Assembly: GCA_030737875.1 (NCBI GenBank)
Contig: CM060912.1
Span: 128,721,993-128,785,992, forward strand
Direction: 5' to 3'
DNA: 64,000 nucleotides
From: Allium sativum
Lineage: Eukaryota; Streptophyta; Magnoliopsida; Asparagales; Amaryllidaceae
Part shown: in pieces, positions 11,752-22,187 of the stretch
Layout of the letters: each line of letters begins with the position of its first letter
Position numbering within the stretch: position 1 is the first letter of the stretch
The notes under the pieces: model-generated
Database searches by the model: none
The model's input: the letters and a program-made list of their open reading frames with translations, nothing else
Told to the model about the DNA's origin: nothing
Position numbers and translations under genes: made by a program

Positions 11752-14404
11752 TGTAACACCCCACGTCCGTTAATGTCACTCACTAAGGGAATGCATTAAG
11801 TTTTGTAAAGCGCTATGGGTAAACAGAAACATAAATATTACAAGACAGATATAAAAGCAATAGTGGAATTTAAATTTTTATTTCAAACATAAATTATAAC
11901 ATCGTGGTGCAAGATACCATAAGTCTGAAACTACATAAAACCCATTACAATAATATAACTTCTATCTTGTACCATCAGAGTACATAAATAATTAAAAAGA
12001 ATAATTCCCCAAAAAAGAGACAAAGCCATAGTAGAGATAAGAACTTGAGCCATACTTCGAAAGGAGCTCCTAACAAGATGATAATCGGGTCCTGACTAAG
12101 CCTGAGTATTCCCACCCTGAGGACCTTGGGGGAAACAGAAGAAAGAAGAGGAAACAAAAAGGGTCAGACATAAAGTCTGGCGAGTCCAATTACTTTTAGC
12201 AACTAAATAAGTAAAAGTAGCATGATAGGCATACAAGGTGGATAAGGAAGATATCATCACAAAAGGTAAGCATGACAGGGTAAACATGATGGAGTGTATA
12301 CGCTTCCCTAATGATTACTCTGCACTAATACTAATATAACCAGAATGAGATGATCCCAACACTATCAAATGGTAGACTTTGTCATACATCCAGATGTACC
12401 CTAACTACTACCCTAATCGATCGGCTCCCTAATCTGCGTAGATACTTTGTGTCGGCCCTACAGTAGGAGGTATCACTTCCTAAAGTGGAAACCCCTCGTT
12501 TCCATAATATGCACAACCATATCTACAGGTGTCACAGTCGTCTTATCCCCCTCTGCCCAGCCCATGCACGCACATGACCCGGTCGGTTTGCGTCGCCCAC
12601 ACTGTCCTCCACGTTTGGATCTCTTACAATCAGTCCAGTAAGAATGCTGCTTCTCCGACCTTGTTCGGAGTACTTGTTTGATACCTACTCTGGGTTACTG
12701 ATGGAAATGGGTCCCACACAATATGATACAAGCTCTCCCCTTTGTCTTGTACCCCCACTAGGTTTTCCATTTAGTTATGTATACCACTAGGTGTCTTTGA
12801 TTACATAACCCTATCATTCCGACAAGTTATGTTTACCCTAGAAAGGTGTCCTTAATTACATAACTTTATTATTTCCATCGGTTATGTATACCACTAGGTG
12901 TCTTTAATTACATAACCCTATTAGGTTAAGTTTGTGGGCCTACATGTAAATATTACCCACCCCCATAGATTTACTTAACCCACCCACTATTCAATCCAGT
13001 TTACTTAACCCCATCTTAAGTTTTCATTCATACAATCCCTATGGATTCAACTAGGCTATGTATTCCAATTTATTACCATATTTTCATTTATGGTTACAAT
13101 ATGCTAGACCTCCTACATTAAGCCTTCCATTTGTGGATGCTGGACATGTCGGGCAGGTCCGGGCAGACTTATTCCACAAACCGTGCTTAACCTCGTGTCT
13201 TAGCACGTCTCGTATTTGTGCACTTAGACTTCTCACATTAGATTCAACATTTGCGGTCGCTGGATATGTCTGTCGGCTCCAGGCAAACTTCCACCGCAAA
13301 TGCAATCCTACCTCGTGTCGTAAGTGCAGCTATAGTTTCTAATTACTGTAGTCCTAGGAATTTCATTATTATCAAATTTTACCTATGGCTTTATAGGTGT
13401 TCATGCCTCTTTTTCCCCATTATGTTCGTAATGAATTATATGTCCAAATTCATGCTCATAAACATTGTTTAAGTTATGCCAATTTCAATATTTTCCCCCG
13501 TTCCCTAACTGACGCATTCGCGTATATTTAGCGGCATGCCTAGGCTATAAAGTAGCCTGGCCATAAAAAATGAAGAGGGAAAATTGACAAGAAGATGACA
13601 AAAGTGATTACTAACAAGTTTTAACATAAACATGTGGTGGCATAAACATATAACGGTATATACTGATTAGGTGGACATATACGAACGGACCTAGTGAACA
13701 TGTGACATTAGAATCAATCTTAACATAATAAGGATGTCATAACTAGCATATTAAGAACTAAATAATAATTTAGATGTCCAACTATCTTAGATCCAATATG
13801 ATAGGCACAAGGTGATCTAAATAATAAGCTAGATCTACAATAAAAAGCGGATCTGTCATAATAAAGGCTAATACCCATATTATAGTTATATCAGAATACA
13901 ATATGTTCATAAGTCACAATAGATCCGATATGATAAAGGTTGAGATTCAAGTCATAACTAATTCAGAATGTCATAGATTCACAATTTACAATAGATCTAA
14001 TATAATGCAGTCACAGGAATAAATCCAAACTATTATCATATCATTTTTACTTTTATCCATTTAAATCTAAAAGTAACTAAAAACTCACTATGTTTGGATT
14101 AGAAAATAGAACTACAAGAAGAACAGATCTACACTTGAATCTCTAAATCTTTAATTGCAGAAGAAGGAAAAAGAATCTGATTCAGTCTAGGCACTGATAG
14201 CATTTGGCCTCGATTGAACTCGTCATGCCACGTCAGCCCTTGGGAATCGACACACCCCTTGGGGGGTCGACCTTGGTGTCAACACCCTCCTTGGGGGGTC
14301 GACCCTGTTATCGACACCCCCTCTAAGGGGTCGACTCCCCTAGAGAGGGAACTTTGCCACTCTCCAAATTTTGATTTTTGAACTGTTTTGTGGATAAGTT
14401 TGGA

Positions 14405-14465
<61 letters not shown>

Positions 14466-14660
14466 CTTCTGCGCGTATACAAACTTTAAACCCTCATAAC
14501 TTCTTCATACGTTGTCCGTTTTATGCAAACCAAATGTCCATCTTGACCAGAATTTCGAGCCGGACTTAATGGTGAAGTTCGTTTCCCTTAATTCTGAATG
14601 TTAAATTAATTATTATTTAATTTATCCTCTTTAATATTGTTAAAATTTCGGGGTGTTACA
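11752..14660 (-). repeat. TE1 5' LTR (right)
   Basis: 2,909 bp; no gene. It starts TGTAACACCCC and ends GGGTGTTACA. Against the left LTR it lacks about 58 bp at about 14215, the region that holds the presumed TATA area, and its TA repeat has grown to about 27 units (14408-14462). Of six GTCGAC sites only three remain (14276, 14298, 14330); others read GTCAAC or ATCGAC. The duplicated stem-loop lies at about 13105-13322. Confidence 0.88.
14408..14462. repeat. (TA)n microsatellite in the TE1 right LTR
   Basis: About 27 TA repeats, against 7 at the same place in the partner LTR (6433-6446). Confidence 0.9.
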
Positions 14661-14731
14661 GGCATTTGGTCTAGTGGTATGATTCTCGCTTAGGGTGCGA
14701 GAGGTCCCGAGTTCGATTCTCAGAATGCCAC
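14661..14731 (+). pseudogene. tRNA-Pro(AGG), body of the gene split by TE1
   Basis: GGCATTTGG onward is tRNA positions 2-73. Position 1 stayed at 3709 on the other side of TE1. The anticodon arm CTCGC, TTAGGGT, GCGAG gives anticodon AGG, which when A34 is changed to inosine reads CCU/CCC/CCA. Boxes A and B are present, so transcription is possible. However the base before position 2 is now A of the LTR end, the 3' acceptor reads AATGCCA, and the T stem has a C:A mismatch (CTCAG). Pair 1:72 is lost. Probably non-functional. Confidence 0.8.
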
Positions 14732-16278
14732 CTTTTCGTTTTGTATTTTTATTCAGATAAGTCCTCTTTTTAAGACGACGAAATTGGTAAATCAATTTAA
14801 TTTTGGTAGCATATTTTCGCTAATGTGGTGCATCTAAGCACATGCTTTCCACCTTATGGCTAAACATATAGCCGAACAGTTAGTTTATATCACAGCCAAA
14901 TAGTTATTTTATTATAACACTTCCCAATACTACCTGGTTTTACCAGAGCGATGACGTAATTGTGAGACACCGATTCAGGTAATTGTTTCTCCTCAAATTA
15001 GGCTACTTACCATCGAACTTCATCTCTTGATTTCTATCAACTTAAGAGTTCAGATTTGGAGTTGGATTTTCTGAGTATTTGAAATTAGGATTTTATTTAT
15101 GTTAAGTTGGGGTAGGATTTTTTCATTTTCAATTGGGATTTTAGAGTGTGAAAAATATTTATCTGGAAAGTTAAAGAAGTACTCAACAAAACCCTATTTA
15201 TAGAATTATAATTTTTGTTAGCACGTTCTACAAAATTATAAAAGTTCTAAACATGTAGTAGTTGAAAATGGAAATTTATTAAATTGATTTATGAACTATA
15301 AAGTGGCTACTTTTGAAAACCATTCTCGTCGTATGCTTAACCATAAAAGGGGGAAAAGGAGGGAAAATTGCAGCTAAATTCTTAAGCTGATAGACCTATA
15401 AAAAAAAGCATTTTTTGGGGGGAGGGGGATAAATCCTTAATCGTGGATTTTTATCTGTTGAATTTGATAATGGTAACGTTATGTATGGTGGCATTCAAGT
15501 AACATCAAATCCAGTATGACTATAAATCCCGCTTTAGGTGGAAGTGCTAAATTTGCCTTTGAATGATTTTATTCTTGTATTGTATAAAATAAAGGCTTGC
15601 CTTCAAGATTGAATCTTCCATTCACATAGCATATGCCTTTTAGTCTACAGGGCCAATATTTTTATAATTGTTGAATCATATGAATTAATTTAAAGTATAT
15701 AATCAAATTTCTAATTAAATACATGAACATACAAGTTTGACCTTTTATCAAGACATTTGGTCTTGTAATATGATTCTTACTTTCTGAGTTCAATTTAGAA
15801 ATGCCTCTTCCTTTTTTAAAAAATCAATTTCAAATGGTGCATTTTTGAAATACTTTCTTGCAAACTTTAGCATATTTTTCCTTTTATGTGAGTGTTTTGG
15901 AAACCGTTAATTGTATATTTGTCACATGACCTCTGCCTACAGGTCAACCTATTCATCAAAGGCAGTCGATATAAAAGTATGATTCTCGCTGTCGGAATGC
16001 CCTTCTCTACTCAGTGAACTTTAATTCAAAAGTAGGCTTGTTTGAAGATGTTTATAAAGCTGCTACATAATTTGACTTTTATGCTATAAATCAATCCTTT
16101 TAGCTTATGTATTTGACTATTTGGTCCCATCGCATGATTCTAACTTAGGCCGAGGGATATCCAAATTTACGGAAAAATTATACTTATTTTAAAAATGACC
16201 TTCTTTCCAGGTTCTCCATAAATTGACCTTAAGTTGCACGCGATCCCAAGATCTGTACATATCATATATTTTACCAAC

Positions 16279-16350
16279 GGGCATTTGGTCTAGTGGTATG
16301 ATTCTCGCTTTGGGTGCGAGAGGTCCCGAGTTCGATTCTCGGAATGCCCC
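16279..16350 (+). tRNA. tRNA-Pro(TGG)
   Basis: 72 bases. The acceptor stem GGGCATT/AATGCCC is fully paired and the discriminator is C. The anticodon arm CTCGC, TTTGGGT, GCGAG is fully paired with anticodon TGG. The T arm CCGAG/CTCGG is fully paired. Box A TGGTCTAGTGG and box B GAGTTCGATTC are intact. A CTTTTCGTTTTG terminator region follows. It decodes CCA, and other CCN codons by wobble. Every structural feature needed is present; with the copy at 60535 it is the best-preserved gene of the array. Confidence 0.95.
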
Positions 16351-17802
16351 CCTTTTCGTTTTGTATTTTTGTTCAGATAAATCCTCCTTTTAAGATGACG
16401 ACATCGGTAAATCTGTCTAATTTTGGTAGCATATATTTGCTGATGCAGTGTATCTAAGCACATGCTTTCCACCTCATGGTTAAACATATAGTCGAACAAT
16501 TAGTTTATATCACAGCCGCAAAGTTAGTTTATTATAACACTTCCCAATACTACCCTGGTTTTGCTTGAGCGACGATGTAATAGTGAGACACCGATTCAGG
16601 TAATTGTTTTTCCTCAACACAACCTACTTACCATTGAACTTCATATCCTGATTGCTATCAACATAAGAGATCGGCTTTGGAGTTGGATTTTCTAAGTATT
16701 TGAAATTAGGGTTTGGTTTATTTTAAGTTGTGGTGGATTTTGTTTATTTTCAGTTGGGATTTTAGAGTGCGAAAGATATTTTCCTAGAAATTTAAAATAA
16801 GTTACTCCATAAAACCCTGTTTATAATATATTATTTTTGTACAAACGATCTACAAAACAATGAAAGTTCTGAACATGTAATGGTTGAATATGGAAATTTA
16901 TTAAATTGTTCTATGAACTATAAATAGGATACTTTTGTAAACATTTCTTGTCTTATGCTTAGCCACAAAGGGGGAAAAAGGAGGAAACAAATTGCAGCTA
17001 AAGTCTTAAGCTGATAGACCTTAAGAATAAATAGCTTTTTTGGGGGAAAAACCCCCTTAATCATGGATTTTTAATTATTGAATTTGTTAGTGGTAATGTT
17101 ACGTATGATGACAATCAGGTAACATAAAATCTAGTATGAATTCAAATCCTGCTTTAGGTGAAAGTGCCGAATTTTTCTTTGAATGAGTTTATTCCTGTAT
17201 TGTATAAAATAAAGTCTTGCCTTCAAGATTGAATCTTCCATTCACACAACATATGCCTTTTAGTGTCCAGGGCCAATATTTTCATATTTGTTGAATCATA
17301 TGAATTAATTTAAAGTATATAATCAAATTTCAAATTAAATACATGTACATACAAGTTTGACCTTTTACCAAGACATTTGGTCTTGTAATATGATTCTTCC
17401 TTTCTGAGTTCAATTTAGAAATGCTTCTTCCTTTTTTAAAATATCAATTTCAAATGGTGCATTTTTGAAATACTGTCTTGTAAAATTTTCCATATTTTTC
17501 CTTTTACATGAGTGTTTTGGCAACCGTTAATTTTATACTTATCACAAAACCTATGCCTACATGTCAACCCATTCATCAAGGACATCAAGGGCAGTCAATT
17601 GTGTCCGTCTCGAAATTCTGGTCAAGATAGACATCTGGTTTGCGTAGAACGGACAAAGTATGAAGAAGTTAGGAGGATTTTAAGTTTGTATACGCGCAGA
17701 AAGAACATGTATACATGTATGAGTCACGTACGAGTCAGAGCCTATCCAGAACTGTTCAAAAATCAAAAATTCATCAAGGCGGCAAATTTCCCGCTCTACG
17801 GG

Positions 17803-17891
17803 GTCGACACCCCTAGAGGGGTGTCGACACCGTGGTCGACCCCCCTTAAGGGGTGTCGACCTATGGGTCGACCCACCCACAGGGGCGTCGA
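17803..17891. promoter_or_regulatory. GTCGAC palindrome cluster upstream of the TE2 TATA box
   Basis: GTCGAC occurs at 17803, 17823, 17835, 17855, 17867 and 17886, each set in GGGG/CCCC arms such as GGGGTGTCGACACC. The TATA box at 17938 lies about 45 bases downstream. The same cluster occurs in every Tekay LTR here. Role unknown; the position suggests an upstream promoter element. Confidence 0.7.
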
Positions 17892-17937
17892 CACCCCTAG
17901 GGATGATGTGGCACTCGGTTTCAAAGGGCCAGGCAGC

Positions 17938-17946
17938 TATATATAT
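17938..17946 (+). promoter_or_regulatory. TATA box of the TE2 5' LTR
   Basis: GGCAGCTATATATATGTGTC, about 45 bases after the GTCGAC cluster. The copy in the 3' LTR is at 30077-30085. It would start the genomic RNA of the element. Confidence 0.6.
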
Positions 17947-18969
17947 GTGTCCAATTCTATAATTTTCTTCACTGGAAATCATGGAAGCCAAATGTTGCTA
18001 GTGTGCGAACTGAGACAAATCCGTTTTCTTCAAACAACTGTTAGTTTTGCAAATCAAATCTAGAGATTCAAGATCCATTCTTCTTATATTTTCTAATCCT
18101 AAGGAAGTGAGTTTCTAGTTACTTTTAGATTTGAATATTTAAAAGTAAATTGTTCAAGACTGTGATTTGGATATGTTGTAAACTATGAATCTATGCTAGT
18201 GATTAATCTTATACCATGTCATTATATATTTACTTCTCTAGATCTAATGCAATTGTGGTTATTCTATTATGTCTCCTTTGTGGATCTTGAATTGTAACTA
18301 TATTGTGGTTAATGTGAATCTGTTAATTTGGACAGTTACAATATTGGTTAGATCCAATTCTTTATGTAAATCACCTTTCACCTATCATATTGTGGTCAAT
18401 TTAGATATGTTGTAAATGGGACAAGTGAATCCATATTTAGATCTAAACATGTTACCATGTCATCCTAATTATGTTAGATCTGTTTTTGTGACCACATTAT
18501 AATTATGTTGGATCTAAATAGTTGGATACCTAAATGGTCAATTAAGATCTCATTATGCTCACTATGACATCATTGTTATGCAAAACAAGTAATTGCCACA
18601 AGTTCATCAGTTTTATGCTTATATGTCCACATTATCACCATGCTAGTTTATGTTTATTCCAAGTTATGTTAAAATGATCACTTTGGTTATATTCCCATTA
18701 TTTTCCCTATTATCGTTTATGACTAGGCTATTGTCTAGCCTAGGCATGCCACCAATTTATGAGTGCGCTAGTTAAGGAACGGAGGAAAAAGGGTTAATAT
18801 TGGCATAATTTTAATATGAACATTTTTGGACATATAATTCGAATTATTGGGTAGAGTGGACATTAACACCTATAAAGGGAATGGTTTAATTGATTGATTA
18901 ATTAACTGATTAATTAATTAATAATGGAATGTCTAGTAATTACAATTAGGAATTGTAATGGCACTTATG

Positions 18970-19190
18970 ACATGAGGTTAGGTTGAATTAGTGGTGGAAG
19001 TCTGCCCGGACCCGACCGACATATCCAGCAGCCACTAATGTTGAACCAAATGTTGGAGGTCTAAGTGCACAGATACGAATTGGGCTAAGACACGAGGTTA
19101 GTCCCAACTGTGGAATAAGACTGCCCGCACCCGACCGGCATATCCAGCATCCACACGTTGTAGGCCTAATGTGGGAGGTGTAGCCCATTA
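18970..19190. repeat. Duplicated stem-loop module in the TE2 5' LTR
   Basis: Two modules, each with outer arms that pair and a conserved GC-rich loop reading GTCTGCCCGGACCCGACC then GACATATCCAGC on this strand. Homologous pairs lie in the other LTRs at about 5073-5290, 13105-13322, 25771-25995, 31105-31320, 36290-36505 and 43330-43545. The pairing evidence is given in the findings. Confidence 0.7.
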
Positions 19191-20093
19191 TGAACTATAA
19201 ATAGACATCGTAATGAATTGGACTACTTAACCAAATCTAATCCATAGGGATTGTATGACTTTGAACTAAAGTTAGGGTTAAGTAAATTGATTGGATAGTG
19301 GATGGGTTAAGCAAATCTGGAGGGGGTGGGTAATATTTACATATAGGACTACAAACTTAACCCGATAAGGTTATGTAATTAAAGACACCTACTGGAATAC
19401 ATAACCGGAGGAAAATATAAAAGTTATGTAATTAAAGACACCTGTTAGGGTAAGCATAATTAAATAGGGCTATGTAATTAAAGACACCTAGTGGTATACA
19501 TAGTCAGTGAAAAACATAGTGGGGGGTACAAGAAAAGGGGAGAGCTTGTATCATATTTTGTGGGACCCATTTCAGTCAGTAACTCGGAGTAAGTATCAAA
19601 TAAAATAATCTGTACTAGGCGGAGAAGGGACATGCTTGCTGACTGATTATTAGAGATCCAAACATGGAGGACGGTGTGGGCGGCACAAACCGAATGGGTA
19701 TTGTGCGCGCATGAGCCGGGCAGAGGGGGATAAGACGATCGTGACACCAATAGATATGGGGCTGTGGATATCAGTGAGGGGTTTCCACTGTAGGACGTCA
19801 TACATCCTGCTGTGGGGCCGGCATAGAGTATCTACGGAGTATGGAGCCGATCGATTAGGGTAGTGGTTAGGGTACATTTGGATGTATGCCCTAAGTCTAC
19901 CACCTTATAGTAGAAGGGATCATCTCATTCTGGTTGTACTTGTAATAGTGCAGAGTAATCATTAGAGAAGTGTATACACCTTATCATGTCTACCTTGTCG
20001 CACCTGCCATTTATGTAGTGATCTCCCTTATTCACTTTATATGCCTGTCATGTTACTTTTATTTATTTACTTGCTAAAAGTCACTATACCCGC

Positions 20094-20153
20094 CAGACTT
20101 TATGTCTGACCCCCTTGTTTCCTCTTCTTTCTTCTGTTTCCCCCTCCCCCCAG
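20094..20153 (+). other. Conserved hairpin, pyrimidine tract and AG in the TE2 LTR (splice-acceptor-like)
   Basis: CAGAC-TTTAT-GTCTG (20094-20108) is followed by about 40 nearly pure pyrimidines and CAG at 20151-20153. This looks like a plant 3' splice site. The arrangement is kept in the other LTRs. No donor site was identified, so splicing is a guess. Confidence 0.45.
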
Positions 20154-20515
20154 GTTCTCAGGGAGGAAACACTCAGGCTTAGTCAGGACTCAGATATCAT
20201 CTTGCTAGAGCTTCTTTCGCAGTATGGCTCAAGTTTTTATCTCTACTATGGGTTTGTCTCTTTTATTTGGGGAATTATGTTTTATTTAAAGTATTTATGT
20301 ACTCTGATGTTGAAAGGCAGAAGTTATGTTGTTGTAATGGTTTTTGAGACTCATGGTATTTTGAACCACACTGTATGATTTGGGTTTGAAATAAAAATTT
20401 AAATTTTCTTTGCTATCTTATTTATGTTTGTCTCGTAAAATTCTGTGTCTGTTGCTTCACGAAACTTAATGCATTCCCTTTGGGAGTGACATTAATGGAC
20501 ATGGGTTGTCACACT

Positions 20516-20527
20516 TGGTATTAGAGC
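20516..20527 (+). other. TE2 primer-binding site for initiator tRNA-Met
   Basis: TGGTATTAGAGC, two bases after the 5' LTR. One base differs (T for C) from the standard TGGTATCAGAGC. Confidence 0.82.
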
Positions 20528-20689
20528 TGAAGGTTACCAGATTTGTTAAAGTTTTTGAATTTTTTTTCAAAAAGATTTTAAATGAAAGCATTTTCAAAAA
20601 GAAAGGTCTGTTTTGAAAAATATTCCCCAAAAAGCCATATGTAAAGTCCTTCCGTCCTTTGTCTAAATTTCTTCCTTTTTCTTTTCAGC

Positions 20690-21660
20690 ATGTCTGGGGA
20701 ACAAAACATTCCTAATATCCCAAAGGGCGTTACGATACCCGGATGGTTCCATAAGTATCTGGAGGTCATGGCGCCTGCCGAAAGCCAAGGAAACGTTCCT
20801 CCCCCAGCTGCACCCGTTGTTCCTCCTCCTCCAAGAGCAGATAATTTCTCCAAGATATGCAAAGACTTCCGTGTTATGGGAGGGAAGCCATTACATGGGA
20901 ATGAGACATTCGTGGAAAGGCGGAATTGGCTCAAGGAGACCGAGGACTTGTTCGTACACTTTGATGTAGAGGATAGAAGGAAGGTTCAGTTAGCTGCTTG
21001 GCTACTGAAAGATGAAGCCTTAATTTGTAAGAAGTCACCCAAGCTAGATGTCCAGTGGAAACTTGGGAGGATTTTAGACAGAGGTTTGAAATGAAATTTC
21101 TCTCCCAAGCTGAGAGAACATGCAGATGGAGAGGTTCTTAGCGCTCAAACAAGGAAACCTGACAGTGAAAGAATATGTGAATAAATTCAACCAGCTAGCA
21201 AGGTTCGGGTTGGAGTTGGTAGATACACCGCACAAAAGGGCTTTGTGGTTTTCTAAAGGGCTGAATGAGCCTCTGAGTGGGTTAGCCACGTCCCATACTC
21301 CAATAGGGGACACTTTGAAAAGCTTGTCGATATGGCCATAATGCATGAGGAAGACAAGGGAGAAAAGAAGGAAGCAAAGACTGAGGAGACATCGCAAAAT
21401 AGGAAGGTGTGGCCCAAGAAGGGCCAGCAGCAATAATATCAGAAGAAAGGAGGGAAGAATGATAAAGGCAAGGATAAGAGAAAATGTCACAATTGTGGGA
21501 AGGAAGTTCACCTGATTAAAGACTATAAGCAAAGGAATAACTCTTGCTATCACTATGGAAAGGTCGGGCAATTTGCTAGAGAGTACCCAAAGAAACAGGG
21601 ATCACAGGGACAGGATCAAAGGACAGGTACTTCTGGAGGGTATGTGCATGCTCTAATGAT
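20690..21660 (+). pseudogene. TE2 gag with decayed zinc knuckles
   Basis: Start Met at 20690 (MSGEQNIPNIPKGVTIPGWF). The capsid part runs to about 21094, then continues after a frameshift at 21120 (MQMERFLALKQGNLTVKEYV). Zinc knuckles near 21484-21600 read CHNCGKEVHLIKDY and CYHYGKVGQFAREY: Cys to Tyr at the last position of the first, and Cys to Tyr (twice) and His to Gln in the second, so neither could hold zinc. The G-to-A direction of the Cys-to-Tyr changes fits decay of methylated cytosines on the other strand. Confidence 0.82.
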
Positions 21661-21739
21661 CAATGCTCCTGATAGAGGTAGAAAAATTTCTGTGGAAGGT
21701 TAAATTTCTCTTTCAAACCATCCTATTATAACACTTTTT

Positions 21740-22187
21740 AATTATGGCGCTTCACATTCATTTATATCAAGTTCTATAGTTGAATCTCTGCACTTAATTA
21801 CTAGTATGGTAGTGGATCCCATAGTTGTTTCAAACCCCATTGGTGGTTTGGCTCATTTATCTATGATTTGTCGGGGTTTGAAAATATCTGTGTTATGTGT
21901 CGAGTTAGAATGCGACGCATATGTGCTCGGGTTTATGAGCTATGGGTTGATTCTAGGAATGGGTTGGCTTACCACTTATGCTGCCATTCTGGATTGTGAG
22001 AAGAGGGTCGTTAGGTTTCTGACTTGCTGTGGGAGGACCCTCGAGATTTCTTGTGACCGTCAGGGGTCTGTTATGCTTAGCTTCCTAGAGTCTCTTGATG
22101 TATGTATAGATGACTTGCAATCTATTCTAGTAGTTTGAGATTATTCCGATGTTTTTGATGAGGTTCGAGGTTTACCTCTGAGGCGCG
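21740..22187 (+). pseudogene. TE2 protease, interrupted by a solo LTR
   Basis: The motif that is LFDSGASHS in TE1 reads LFNYGASHS here, so the catalytic Asp is lost. The open frame at 21806-22138 carries the downstream protease segment (MVVDPIVVSNPIGGLAHLSM). The linker to reverse transcriptase is interrupted at 22187 by the 990-bp solo LTR and resumes at 23178 with REIDF. Confidence 0.8.

Larger units (their letters stand above)
3715..14660 (-). mobile_element. TE1, Ty3/gypsy chromovirus (Tekay type) with both LTRs
   Basis: Full-length but decayed LTR retrotransposon of 10,946 bp. The left LTR is 3715-6644 and the right LTR 11752-14660. The target duplication GGCAT lies at 3710-3714 and 14661-14665. 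Coding order on the minus strand is gag, zinc knuckles, protease, reverse transcriptase, RNase H, integrase, then a C-terminal chromodomain. With the initiator-Met primer site and LTRs near 2.9 kb this fits the Tekay/Del clade. The left terminus reads TATGACACC instead of TGTAACACC. Many stops and frameshifts make it non-autonomous. Clade assignment comes from motifs only. Confidence 0.9.
14661..17597 (+). repeat. tRNA-Pro tandem array, block 2
   Basis: Continues the array after TE1: the tRNA body at 14661, a full 1.62-kb unit to the tRNA at 16279, then most of a further unit up to the damaged TE2 end. D1 relics lie at 15752-15807 and 17372-17427, D2 relics at 15960-16002 and 17589-17597. Just before the TE2 junction a 9-bp piece of the flank is repeated (ATCAAGGACATCAAGGGCAG), which looks like filler from a break repair. 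Confidence 0.85.
17598..20513 (+). repeat. TE2 5' LTR, truncated at its outer end
   Basis: It begins in ATTGTGTCCGTCTC, which matches the 3' LTR from 29770, so 29680-29769 has no partner here. It contains six GTCGAC sites (17803-17891), a TATA box (17938-17946), stem-loop modules (about 18970-19190), GGTTATGTA hairpin repeats (19369-19500), the CAGAC hairpin and pyrimidine tract (20094-20153). It ends GGTTGTCACA. No genes. Confidence 0.85.

Noticed and set aside
17193..17597. A 400-bp duplication flanking TE2 as a giant target duplication
   Set aside because: Integrases make about 5-bp duplications. The repeated flank is explained by neighbouring array units after a deletion.
17803..17891. 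GTCGAC clusters and paired modules as a CRISPR array
   Set aside because: Repeats are short, spacing is irregular, there are no cas genes, and the DNA is clearly a plant retroelement LTR.
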